From Theobroma cacao (lineage: Eukaryota > Streptophyta > Magnoliopsida > Malvales > Malvaceae): a DNA stretch of 64,000 bases. Within the stretch, counting starts at the first letter, position 1. Every line of letters begins with the position of its first letter. A program made the translations under genes and the position numbers. This document shows, piece after piece, positions 39,854 to 51,650 of this stretch. The stretch spans positions 14,229,063 to 14,293,062 of the forward strand of contig NC_030859.1 of the NCBI RefSeq assembly GCF_000208745.1, written 5' to 3'. Below the pieces are notes generated by a model. It was not told the DNA's origin and did no database searches. It saw nothing but the letters and a program-made list of their open reading frames with translations.

Positions 39854-40543
39854 TTATACTTTCAACTCCTTCAACTCTACCGGAGCCATTCTATATGGAG
39901 GAATAGAGATAGGTGTGGTACCCGGAAGTAAATCAATAGTGAATTCAAACTCACGATCGGGAGGAAGTCTTGGTAATTCATCAGGAAATACATCAGGGAA
40001 CTCACTTACTACAGGGACATTCTCTAACTTAGGTTCCTCCCTCGATATATCAATCACGTGAGCCAAGTATGCCGGATATCCCTTTCGCACCAATTTCAAA
40101 GCTTTGAGGGTCGAGATTATACAAAACAGTAATACTCGACGTTCCCCCGTAAAGACAACTTTTGCTCCCTCTAAACTTTGGAGAATCACTTCTTTCTTAA
40201 AACAATCCACTTTTGCTCGATGAGTGGACAACCAATCCATACCCAAGATCAAATCAAAGTCCCGAATCTCCAAAGGGATTAAATCACCCATAAATTCTTC
40301 TTCCCCAACTTTAATACCACAGTCTCTATAATACGTATTTCTTACTAACCGCTCGCCTAGAGGAGTATGCACTATAATCTCTTCCTCTAATGATGACAGG
40401 TTCCTATCTGAGAATGATGCAAATGATATGCTCACGTATGATCTATCGGAGCCTGAATCTATCAAAACATGTGCATCTCTATCAAACACAATCATAGTAC
40501 CTGTCACTATGCTAGGTCGAACTCGGGCTTCATCCTCAGTCAC
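39854..40543 (-). pseudogene. Element A: aspartic protease and RT leader
   Basis: Minus strand MTEDEARVRPSIVTGTM, then HVLIDSGSDRSYVSISFAS with the DSG active-site triplet, IPLEIRDFDLILGMDWLSTH (flap/second motif region) and FPDVFPDELPRLPPDREFEF, the protease-RT linker of chromoviruses. Same frame as gag, from which it is separated by a TAG at about 40562. The protease would cut the gag-pol polyprotein. Confidence 0.87.
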
Positions 40544-40564
40544 TGCAAAGACTTTGGTCGAAAT

Positions 40565-41887
40565 CTAGGGCTGCGATTTAGAAGATGGCTGCTTCGGGGT
40601 ATTACTCCCCATGCCTGACCGTATCTCTGGGCCCTGTCTGGACTGTGATCCCAAAGTGTCTCTTCGCGGTATACTAGGACGAGTTGGAGGAGTAGAAGTA
40701 GCTACTATACCCCATCTCAACTGAGGACAATCTCTCCTGATATGCCTCTGTTGGTCGCATTGAAAACACTTTACAAGCTGTCTACATGACCCAACATGAA
40801 ATCCTCCGTAATTACGGCATCTGTCCAATCCTCCTGAAGTCCTCCCTTGACTACTCATCACTAGCCGATCAAATCTAGAAGATCTCTGCTGTGACTGCTG
40901 AGATGGAGGTCTAGTGGATGCCACAGGCGCTGAGGTAGTACTTCCTGCAGTAGATGTTGAATCTCTGCCTCTCTTTGAAGATTGACCCGAGAACGTAGGC
41001 AGATTCCTTCTCTTTGCGAACTCAGCTCGGATCCGTCTATTCTCAGCCCGTAAGGCCATTTGCACAACTTCCTTATGTGGCTCTCTACCAGTCACTGTCA
41101 TCCGTTCCCTGATCTCATTACGGAGCCCTTCCTCGAAATAATTTGCCTGATCTTGCTCAGATTTTACCAGATCCGGCACATATAACATCAACTCGTTAAA
41201 ACGAGTCCCGTACTCCTCTATAGTTAGATTTCCTTATTTCAAGCCCAGAAATTCTCTTTTCTTTTCTTTTTGATGAAAGTAAGTAAAATACTGACCATCA
41301 AATTCTCTGAGGAAGTCAGACCATGTTTGAGGAGTAGTGAAATGGGACTTCACCGAATTCCACCAGGTACGAGCCCTCTTTTCTAGTAATCTAGTAGCCA
41401 CCATTAGCTTCATATCGTCATCTAATCTTATATTCGAAAGAGTCTCCGAAACTTGATTAACCCAATCCTTAGCTACGGTCGCATCCAACTCACCAGTAAA
41501 CGAGACGCAACCCAACTGTCTAGCTTCCTTCAACTTCTTAGAAATGGAGACGTCCGGTGTCTGGGGTGGAATAGGAGGTGGTGGTACTGGGGTTGTTACA
41601 GGGGAATCAACGGGTGGAACTGGACCAGCTTGAGCCTGGCTTGCAAGAGCAGCGAGAAAAGCCGCTAATGCCTGAGCTGCCTCGGGTGTCATGGCAAGTA
41701 CGCCAAGAGTAGCAACAGGTGGTGGAGGAGGTACAGGAATGTCCGTAGACTCAGCAGTAGGAACTACTCTAAAAGAAGACGCAGCCGACTCCTCTTCTAT
41801 GGAATCCGATCGACTCTATCTGAGGCGACCTCTTCCCCTACCGGTAGATCTAGTAATAGATGGTAGCTCACGTCGAGGAGGCGCAAT
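40565..41887 (-). pseudogene. Element A: gag (nucleocapsid precursor)
   Basis: Minus-strand frame from 41887 (IAPPRREL, with ATT where a start ATG is expected) through a TAG at 41818-41816 into MTPEAAQALAAFLAALASQA (41692). The gag core is KEARQLGCVSFTGELDATVA, DWVNQVSETLSNIRLDDDMK and TWWNSVKSHFTTPQTWSDF. Another stop follows at LGLK* near 41235, then YGTRFNELMMLYVPDLVKSE and EEGLRNEIRERM. The zinc knuckle CFQCDQQRHIRRDC (CX2CX4HX4C) is intact; an upstream cysteine-rich piece reads CRNYGGFHVGSC with Tyr where Cys is usual. The product packages element RNA. All parts share one frame with the protease. Confidence 0.88.
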
Positions 41888-42055
41888 GATCTACAAAAAG
41901 AACGGAATTGGTTTAGACAACTTAAGACTCTATATGCAACTAACTAATCTTAACTGAGCCACACTGACATTGTAAATTATTTTTAAAATAACTTTAAATC
42001 CAAGAACTTTAAAAATCAAAAACTTCTTTCAAAACCATAAGCTTTTAAATCAAAA

Positions 42056-42067
42056 GCTCTGATACCA
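42056..42067 (-). other. Primer binding site of element A (initiator tRNA-Met)
   Basis: Minus strand TGGTATCAGAGC, seven bases inside the 5' LTR (AATTCAGT between), complementary to the 3' end of plant initiator tRNA-Met. Confidence 0.85.
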
Positions 42068-42074
42068 ACTGAAT

Positions 42075-44908
42075 TGTCACGACCTGGAACCTCCCTCGGA
42101 CCCATGATAACCGTCGCGACGTCCCGATTGACACTCATTACCTGGAATGCCAACCGGAACCCCGCAAGGCTTACATATCAATTTCTTTTCTTTCCTGTAA
42201 GCAATCGTTGTTAAACATTTCATTTTAAACAATTACCGATCGTTTCCAGCTCAAATAAATCCAAAGATAATTTAAATTTTTTTTAAAAGGATTTATAGAC
42301 AAATATCACTATTCAAAATATTGATTAAAATATAGCATTTTTATATAAAACAATATTTATAGACACACGTGTAAGAAATCTTTTGTAATGTGTAAGTAAA
42401 ATAAATTCATACATACAAAAATTTACTAAGTTATAATGTACAATAATGGTTACAATGACAAGTGGCCCAAAATACACCCAGTGTTGGTGCTAAAAACTTA
42501 CTGTCTGTGTGGTAGAGATGTCAACTGGAATCCTCGACAAAATAGGATATCTACAAGCTACCACAGACCTGAAATGTTTGGAAAGGAGGTGGGCGAGATT
42601 TTGCAATCCCAATGAGTAAACAGACATTATCATAAATATCTAAAGGCGAGTAATAGGGAGGCAAGTTTAAATAACAAATCACAAACCATTTCATAATGTT
42701 TTCAATTTATTTCTTAAACGATAAAATATTTGTAATTTACCAAAACAATTGTTAAGGCTTATGTCTTTTATTAAAAACAAGGCTCAACCCAAAACTAATC
42801 CTCGGAGATACCTTGGTCGAGGCATCTAACCGAGTCCGCCAAGGTTGTTATAACATTTACATATGAAACACATTTTTATTTTTAAAACAAGTCGTTCCTT
42901 GGCGTTAGCCGAGTTACACATTCACGTGGGGGTTCGACGTGAAGTGAGCTCTAATACTACCCTAGAGTTACCCTCCTCGCCTCTATAACCGGAGTAACTA
43001 TATAACTGGGTTTACCGTGCCCCTCTAATAGGCAGTCCACGAAAACCCGCCACTGCAGTGACTAACCCACCAATTTTAATAAAATTTCGACAGTATAACG
43101 TGACTTTTATTTATTTATCCAGCCTGCATAATAAAAATAGCTTACATAAATTTCCCAATACGCTTACAAAATATAGCCACATATACTCATATCTCATAAG
43201 CCATTCATAGGAAAATATATAATTTTCAAGACAGTTAACAGCCTCCAATTACTCAATTTCATAATCAACCCAATATATCTTTATTTGTCACATCTATTTG
43301 TAAAACATCAAAAATCTCGTTTTAATCTCGTTTTCATTTCATAAAATACATAAAGAGCATTTAAAAATAAACTCTAGATAATTTACAATAATAATAAGTT
43401 TACTCATCGTTTGTACAAACTAAAAGCTTTCTAGGTGCCCCGATAACTACTCATCGGGTACGATTTCCTTGCCTTTACCGGAATGCTCTCCTCCTAGACA
43501 CATTGCAAAAATTTACTCAATTCATCACATTAATGCTAAATCACTATATATTTGACTTAAATCCTATACTAATGCATGGTGTGAAATGCAATAGCCAAAA
43601 ACGGCTTAAACACGGTATTAACCTATTTTTGGCACTTTACCTGATAAATTGTAACGCGCTCCATTTTAGCTCTAAATTGTCCCATTCTCTTTCCAACATT
43701 TCTAACCATTAATTATCAGTCAATATTCCTCTAAAATCACCAAAATCAGCTCACTCTCTTCCTTGAAAAATTCGGCCAAAAATGGGACATTAACTCGGTA
43801 AATTTTTTACTTTGTTTTTCTATCACATTTAACCATTTTTCATCATTTTCTCTTCATTTTTCTTAGAATAAAAATCAGATTATCATCATTGTACCTCATT
43901 GCAGATTCGGCCAAGGGTGGGTATTGTGAAAATTTAATGCTTTCTTGCCCAATTTAATTTCTAAACACATTTAACTAACTAAAACTACCAATTTAACTAA
44001 AAATCAAAACCTAAAAATTTCAAAATCTCTCCCCTAGAATTTCGTCCAGCCCTTGATGTCACTTTTAGATCTCTCTCCTCAAGCATGCTAAATGGAAACA
44101 TAGGCATAAGAAAGTTAGAAATCAAGCTAAAGTCGAAAAATCTTACAGTTAAATGCGTAAAAGGGCAAAAAACGTGAATTCCCCTTTGAATTTTCTTGTT
44201 TCTCTTTGGTTTTTCTTTTCTTCTTCCTTTCCTCTCTATTTCCTCTCTTGTTCTTCCTTATGGCCGACCATCACTTAAAATGGGGTTTAAATGGGCTGAC
44301 TTTTCATTAAAATAATATTAAACCATTAAAAAATTGCCATGTGTCACTTTCCCATTGGTCCGTTTTTTAAATTTCATCCATTTGTTTCCAAATTTTCACC
44401 ATACACTTGTCCCACATATCCATAGCTTAGATAAAATTCTCAGACTTATCCAAAGTCTCGGTGGAGTAATTTTTGAAATTTACACTTTTGCCCCGTAAAA
44501 GTGAAAAATTACATTTTTGCCCAAAAAACTGAAAAATTGCCCATAGATATATTTTTCATCCCTTATACTCATATCATTCTCCAATTTGTCAAATTTGATC
44601 TAAATTCTCTCAAAATCTCAAATTTTATCCTCTGGTGGTAAAATTACGATTTTACCCCTGAACATCAAAATTTTCAATTTTACCCCTAATGAACCCTCAA
44701 ACTCCGAACAATCATTTTTAGTCATTCCTTGACTATAAAATATTAAATTTCAAATTACGATTCCTATTTGAACAGTTTAAGGTTAAATCAACTCAAGTGT
44801 ACCATTAGGTACGATATCGAGTTTCGTCTATTCTTAGGTGCTTTCCTAGCATAATAACATGCTACTCAGTGCATGTCATGACATGTGTTTATAGGGTCGG
44901 GTTTTACA
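42075..44908 (-). repeat. Element A 5' LTR (right), 2834 bp
   Basis: TGTCACGACCTGG... to ...GGGTCGGGTTTTACA; homologous throughout to 34275-36983. Promoter-like module at 44261-44360. Confidence 0.95.
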
Positions 44909-46504
44909 ATCGTGCCCCTCTAATAGGATGGTCCACGGAAACCCGCCCACTGCAGTAAGCTAAATACATGGCTAATATAATATTACCAGCCTGTCAAGGC
45001 AAAGTAAAACAGTTCATAAATTCAACACAATTTTCAATTCAGCCATGCATGCCCACATTATCATAAGCCACTCAATTCAAACCATAATTTATAACTCAAC
45101 AAGTAGTCTCCAATTACTCCATTTTTAAAACCATCATTCAATTTCAAGACAATTTTATAAAATCATTTCATTTAATCACATTTTGCTTATAAAACATAAA
45201 GATTTACCATTTAAACTTATTTTTCTATCAAATCACAAAAATGAATTAAAATAACTTTAGATAATTAAGACGTTAATAAGGTTACTCATAATATCAGGAG
45301 TTCGAAATACCCTACTCTTGGTCCTCTAGCACAATGTCTTTACCCTTGTTAGAGGACTCACCACCTATACACAATACATGACAAATAATTCAATATATTG
45401 TGTCATATCATTATAAATCTATTTCAGGCTCTCTGTATGAATGCATGAGGTGGTTTGGATAGTCACTTAAAGATGGTGTTCACGTTGGTTCAAGGGTGAT
45501 CAAAATGGATCAGTTGTCAACCTAATTCAAACTCTTCACCTTTGATTTAACCAAAACATCCAAATTGACTCCAAATAAATTCATTTCACTTCCAATACTC
45601 CAAATCATCAAATATAAGCTAGATAACATGAATTATAGAAAAGTCATCCTCAACATTTTCTCTTGGAAAATTCGGCCATGGTGGGTGCAAAAACACTATG
45701 GTTTTTCACACTTGATTGTTACACCATAAATCATTAATTCCTAACCAAATCACTTGAAATAAAATCAAATCCACCATCCACATACCATAAGGAAGATTCG
45801 GCCAATGAGGGTGATGTAAGAACATAAATTTTTCTTGTTTGCTTTTTATGCTACGCATCACCAAACAACTAAAAACACTAGAATAACATGAAATCTAGCT
45901 AAATCCAAGATCAAAACTCCTCCCCCCATGTCCGGCCATCAAAGGTATCCTCATGCAAACTTGATTCTCAACCATGGAAAATGAAAAAGAATGCTTGGGA
46001 AAGGTAGATGACAAGCTAAAATCAAGAAATTTTACCTTTACTTGCTTAATTCCTTGAAATCCACCAATTTTCTCTTGAATTTTCTAACTAGAGTTTTGTT
46101 CTTTCTTTCTTTCCTCTTTTCCTTGGTGAGGCCGAACATGAAGAATAAAATAAGAGAGGTGTGTGCTGGTTTTTAATGTAAATTATAAAGAAATGAAAAC
46201 TTGCCACTTGTCACCATCCCATTGGTCCATTTTTAAACTTAATAATTAAGCATTCTCCCACCACCACATAAATATCTCAATTATCCAAAGTATAATAGGT
46301 AAAATTCAAGGGCTTGACAAGTGTTGGGTGGTGTAAAATTCCAATTTTGCCATTGGATGGTAAAATGACCATTTCGCCCATACGTCATGAAAATTCCAAT
46401 TTGACTCCAAATCAATCCTCGAACTCCAAATCACCATATTAAGTCATTTTAGGGTTTAAAAATTCTCAATTTCATCTTAAAATCTCTATTTGGACTAGTT
46501 CGAG
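44909..46504 (-). mobile_element. Solo LTR B, middle part
   Basis: Resumes after element A with ATCGTGCCCCTCTAATAGG, matching the unbroken GTTTACCGTGCCCCTCTAAT of related LTRs. Contains a CCAAT-type module (46129-46227). Interrupted at 46504 by LTR E. Confidence 0.9.
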
Positions 46505-49480
46505 TGTAAAGCCTGACCTTATAAAATACTTGTCATGACATACATGCGATGGATAGCATGTTTGCATGCTAGAAGAGTCTCGAAGAATTTACAAAAGTCG
46601 GTATTGTACCTAGAGGTACAACAAAGTTGATTTAAGCCTCGAACTAGATCAAATAAAGATTTTAGGGTGAAATTGAAAATTTTAAAGTCCCAGAATGACT
46701 TAGAATGGTGATTCGGGGTTCGAGGATCAATTTGGAGTCAAATCAAAAATTTCACTATCTACGGGTAAAATGGTAATTTTGCCACTCAAGGACAAGACGA
46801 AAATTTTTTTTGAAAGATTTTGATCATATTTGACTTATTGGAGTATGATTTGAGGTTGAGAAGTGAAAATTTGTAATCCCGGTATTTTTCGGAGCATAGG
46901 GATAAAATGGTAATTTTGTCACCCCAAAGGCAAAACAGTAATTTTTCACCACCAGAACACTTGTCCAGCACATGAATTTTACCCAATTTTATCATGGATA
47001 ATTGAAGGAATTTATATGGTGGAGAGAGAAAGCTTAATAGTTAAGAAATAAAAATGGACCAATGAAATGGTGACACATGGCATATTTATAACAATTAAAT
47101 ATTTAGCTTTAAAATTAAAACAAAATCAGCCCATTTCTCATTCATATGGCCGGCCAAAGAAGAACAAAGGAGGAAGGAAAAAACAAGAACCCTAGGTGGG
47201 AAAATTGAAGAAAAAGTGTGGGATTTCAAGGGATTAAGCTAATAAAGGTAAAATTTCTTGATTTTGACTTTTGATTTACACTACCCATGCATTTCTCCTT
47301 ATTTTTCATGGTTAGATTTCATGTTTTCATGGTGAATTCATGGCTGGTCAAAATGGGTATTGAGAGATAAAGATGTTAGATTGATTTGATTTTAAGTTAT
47401 GTTAGTGTTTTTAGTTAGTTTAGCATATTTAGAAACAAAACAATAAGAAAAAAATTCATTTTCCCCCATCACCATCAATGACCGAATTTTCTAGGGAGGA
47501 TATTGTGGCTGAAATTGATGATATTTCATGATATTTTGGTGATATTTGATGTTTGGTGAGGCTAGAAATTAAATGGGAAATTTTGGTGTGAAAATCTGAA
47601 TTTTTACCTAATGTATAGACATATGTGATTATTAACCCGGGACTGATAAATTGAATCTCATTCGCAGTCACTGAGGCAATTTAGGTATAATTGGAGTGTA
47701 GAAAGTGAAAAAAAATTGATTTGGAGTTAAATTTGAGGTTTTAGCCAATTACACCAAGAATAGTGCGAATTAAGTCGAATACCGTATTTAAACGGCTATT
47801 CGGACATTTTGCATCACATTTCGTGCATTCATATAGATTTTATAGAGCCTGAAATAGTTTATGATAAATTGACACAATTTATTGAAATTCGTGACACGTA
47901 TGATATATGGGTGGTGAGCCCTCTAACAAGGGTAAATAGATTGTGTCCGAAGACCGGGAATAGGAGTATATCGAACTCCTAGTACTATGAGTAACCTTAT
48001 TATCATTTTAATTATCTAAAGTATGTTTTAACTCGGTTTTGGTGAAATTTTATGAAAATGAGTTAAATGGAAAATTTTAGGTTTTATAAACAAAAATGTG
48101 TTTAAATGAAAAGATTTTATAAATTGTCTTGAAACGAAAAAACGATTTTGAAAATAGAGTAATTGGAGACCACCAGTATGTTGTAAATTTATGATTAGAA
48201 ATTGATGGCTTATGTTATATTGTTATTGTGTCGGCATGACTGGCTGGGCTGTGTTTTATGAATTGTATGAACTGTTTTATTTTACCCTTACAGGCTATGT
48301 AGTAATATAGTAGCCCTGTCATGCTGTCAAAATTTTATTGTATGGTGGGTTTAGCTTACTGCAGTAGGCGGGTTTTCGTGGACTAGCCTATTAGAGGGGC
48401 ATTGTAAACCCCGTTATATTTTACCTCGGTTGGAGAGGCGAGTAAGGCAACTCTCGAGGTATGATTTTAGAGTTCACTTCACGCCAAACCACCACGTGAA
48501 GGTGAGCTCGGCCAACGCTAAGGAACGGCTATATTTTCAAAATGAAAACATGTTTTATGCGTACATGACTTTCTAATAGCCTTGATGAACTCAGTTGGGA
48601 TAGCCCTCGGCCAAGGTATCCTAGATAACTAAGTATGATAATAATTTTTGGCATGAGCCAAGCTTTTTAAGAAATTCATAAGCCATACTGATTCTTGATT
48701 TAAATAAATTGATTTCATTTGGTTGAAATAAGTTGAAAGATGATAAATTACAGTTTGATGAAATATTTTAATAGTCTCATTTTACTTGCCTTTAGATATT
48801 TTGAATAATGTTTGTTTACTCACTGGGATTTTATAATCTCACCACCCTCCTTTCCACCCATTTCAGGCATCAGGATAGTCGGTAAATAGCTCATTTCATC
48901 GAGAACTACAATTGGATTGGCATCCTCAAAATATGTGGTTCAATTCTTTTGACACTTTTAGTCGTTCGTGGGCCCACGTGTCACTGCAAATTTCATTTTA
49001 TACTTTGGTTATCTATAGTACAATATATATGAATTTATTTTGCTTTTTCGCTGTAAAAATTATTTATGCAGTGTTCTAAAAATATTAGTTTATGAAAAAT
49101 TGAATATTTTATTCTATATCTTTATTATATTTAAATAGTTATAATTTCATTTTAAATGAAAGTTTTAGATGTTTAAATTTATTTTTGATTATGAATTATG
49201 TGTTTTATACTTTCATACTACATTTTTAACTAGTTTCGAAACTTTTGAGAAAAAAATGACCAAAATGCCCCTGTGAGACAGAAATCATTTTTTTATTGAT
49301 TTCAGTTGGAAATAGCTTAAATTCTTTTAGAACATGATATTTGGTAACGGTTGCTCACCGAGGAAAAGAGAAACTGATATTAAAGCCTTGCGGGATTCCG
49401 GTTGACAATCTGGGTAATGAGTGTCGATCGGGACAACGCAGCGGTTGTCTCGGGCTCGATGGGAGTTCCGGGTCATGACA
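46505..49480 (+). mobile_element. Solo LTR E (inserted in B), TSD TCGAG
   Basis: Starts TGTAAAGCCTGACC and ends GGGTCATGACA, 2976 bp. TCGAG occurs at 46500-46504 and 49481-49485, and LTR B reads GGACTAGT-TCGAG-ACTTAAATC across the join, as seen intact inside E itself (CCTCGAACTAG near 46637, reversed). Opposite orientation to A and B. Promoter-like module at 47059-47156. Confidence 0.92.
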
Positions 49481-49616
49481 TCGAGACTTAAATCAACTTA
49501 ATTGTACCATTAGGTACAATATCGTCTTTTAACGATTTCGGAGGCATTCAAGTATGCAGACATTTTATCAAGTACCTATACAATATGGCAAATATATTAA
49601 AGAGTTGGGGTTGAAA
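49481..49616 (-). mobile_element. Solo LTR B, right end
   Basis: TCGAGACTTAAATCAACTTA to GGGGTTGAAA. Ends AA instead of CA before the TSD ATAAA at 49617-49621. Confidence 0.8.
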
Positions 49617-51168
49617 ATAAATGTCGTTTGTCAATACCTCCTAAGGTAATAGCATACATAACAACATGTAAACAATAATCTTTACATATTAATACCTTCC
49701 ACATAGTTCATTATTTTTTGTCATATATATGGTTACACAATCCAACTTTCAAGGAAAATAATATTAACTATCATACCACTAGTTACAACATCCCAAGATT
49801 CTTAATGTATCACACACCGCAATTCACTTAGCAATTCAATATAATAATTCAAATATATGGTTCATCACATTTTACACATACAACATAAGGATATCACTAA
49901 TCAAAGGCTTGTTGCCATGCATATTTTAAAAGATTCAAATAAGTGTTTTCAAGTATTTTCTTCAAACACATATGCATTTCTTTCCAAAACATTTTTATAT
50001 GCAAGTTTACTCACCTTTTATGACACCTTACCAAAACCAACACAAGACCTTATTCGGACTTGGGTCTTGAAGCTCCAATGGATCCTATAATGACCAACAA
50101 AACATTTAACTCAATTGTTTCTCAAAAAAATCATAATTTATTGCTCATAAATCAACATCTACCCATTTTCAGTCTAACCTCAAGTTCTGCCTAGAAATCT
50201 AGTCTAAATAATAAACCCACTAAATTAACAACTTAAACTTGTAACATCCTTACCTTGGTGAGCTTAGTTTAAAGATGGGAAACAAAACCCTAACATTTTT
50301 AGAAATGGGAAAAAAATCTAAAATTTAGAGAATAAAACTTTAAAACTTGAAACCCATGAGATTAATGGTTTTAAAAGCTAAAATCTTACCTAGTTAGCTT
50401 GATAAATTGAAGGTTTAAAAGCTTAAATCTTTAGTTTTTGAAATGATAGAAAGTAAGGAAATATCATAAAGAGAAAAAAGCTTTCCTTTTCCTTGAGCTT
50501 CGATTATGGAGGAAAGAAAGCGAAGAACTATTTCGGTTTATGAGAATGAAGGAGAAAAGGAAGGAAAAAGAGGGAAAAATGGAAGGAGCATGAAAAAAAA
50601 TGGCAAAACTTGGTGCAAGGTTTTCTTTGGAGGAAGCCACGGGTTGGCGAAGTAAATAGGTTTAAAGAGTTGCTTTTTAGAAGGAAAAAACAAAAGAAGA
50701 GAAAAGTTATGGCTGGCCATGTAGAATAGGAGAAAGAGTCAACTTCCAAAGAAAGCTTTGACCAAGCTAAATGGTAAAATTACCATTTGGTCCTTTTCAT
50801 CCAAAGTCCTCAAATTTTCATTTTTTTCCTTTTTTTTTGAATTTCAAATACATTAAATTAATTATAAAAATAAGTTTTCAAAAGCACAACCATTGGGATT
50901 TTGGGTTTAAAACATTTTATTTAAGTTCGTCAAGCATAAATGACAAAATTATCCTTTGTCAAAAATATTTATATATATATATATATATATATTTCTATAT
51001 TTATTAATTCTTTTATGAAATATAAAGTGACTCATAAAAAGGATAAAACTCTTAATTTTACTTATAATATGTTTGATTAAGTTTAATAGGAAAAAGATGA
51101 CATTGCCCTTGGTCCATGTCACCACTATTATGTTTCTTTCTGCGTATATTAAAATTTGGGGTATCACA
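49617..51168 (-). mobile_element. Solo LTR C, right part
   Basis: Resumes as ATAAATGTCGTTTG and aligns with C2 from about 52440 onward (CATAACAACATG, CCTTCCACATAGTTCATTATT, CACTAGTTACAACATCC). Ends GGGGTATCACA at 51168. Has GGCTGGCCAT at 50712. The minus-strand ORFs at 50528-50749 are repeat DNA, not genes. Confidence 0.9.
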
Positions 51169-51396
51169 GTATTCTTTGACGACATACTAATTTATAGTCG
51201 TATTTGGACATAACATATCCAACATCTTCGAATTGTGTTCACCTTATTGAGACAACTTTGATTGTTCTTAAAACACTCTAAATGTTTGTTTGCTCAAACT
51301 CAAGTCTCTTCCTTAGGGCATGTGATTTCATCCTGTGGAGTATAAGTAGACCCTTAAAAGGTGGTTGCTGATGCACTATCCCGTAGAGATGAAGAT
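51169..51396 (+). pseudogene. Element D: RT catalytic motif and deletion junction, part 2
   Basis: Plus strand VFFDDILIYSRIWT, a stop, HIQHLRIVFTLLRQ, then HSKCLFAQTQVSSLGHVISS. It jumps within KVVADALSRRDED from the RT thumb to the end of RNase H: roughly 200 residues (RT thumb and most of RNase H) are missing near 51355-51364. The catalytic FFDD is intact. The frame then continues after LTR C2 as VGILTSISMP at 53985. Confidence 0.87.
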
Positions 51397-51611
51397 TGTC
51401 ATAGCCCAAGTCTCGAGCCATGACCGGCGCATGTACCCAATAAGCATAGCCCATTAAACCTAAGCAAGCCTCCCTATGTGAACCTGCTCATCAATCCATC
51501 TATCATACATCATTATTTAAGAACCACAATTCATAATTCCCGATCATAGTTTCCTCAATAATATACCATGGCAACCAAGTATATATACATACATATATAT
51601 ATATATATACN

Positions 51612-51650
<39 letters not shown>

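Larger units (their letters stand above)
34275..44908 (-). mobile_element. Element A: complete Tekay/Del-like Ty3/gypsy chromovirus, 10.6 kb
   Basis: Complete element in minus orientation: 5' LTR 42075-44908, tRNA-Met primer site 42056-42067, gag, protease, RT, RNase H, integrase, chromodomain, polypurine tract 36988-37000, 3' LTR 34275-36983. The target duplications ACCGT (34270-34274) and ATCGT (44909-44913) differ by one transition. They split LTR B at GGGTTTACCGT/GCCCCTCTAATAGG, a sequence found unbroken in related LTRs (for example near 43015). A hand comparison of the first ~310 bp of both LTRs finds about 13 substitutions, nearly all transitions, so the element is not recent. Many stops and two frame breaks make it non-autonomous. 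Confidence 0.95.

Noticed and set aside
41453..41957. Plus-strand Gly-rich and Arg-rich ORFs
   Set aside because: Antisense shadows of the element A gag, whose domains and zinc knuckle are clear on the minus strand.
50528..50749. Two overlapping minus-strand ORFs with a Phe-rich hydrophobic start, signal-peptide-like
   Set aside because: They fall in the purine-rich leader of LTR C; the matching place in C2 and H gives similar accidental frames.
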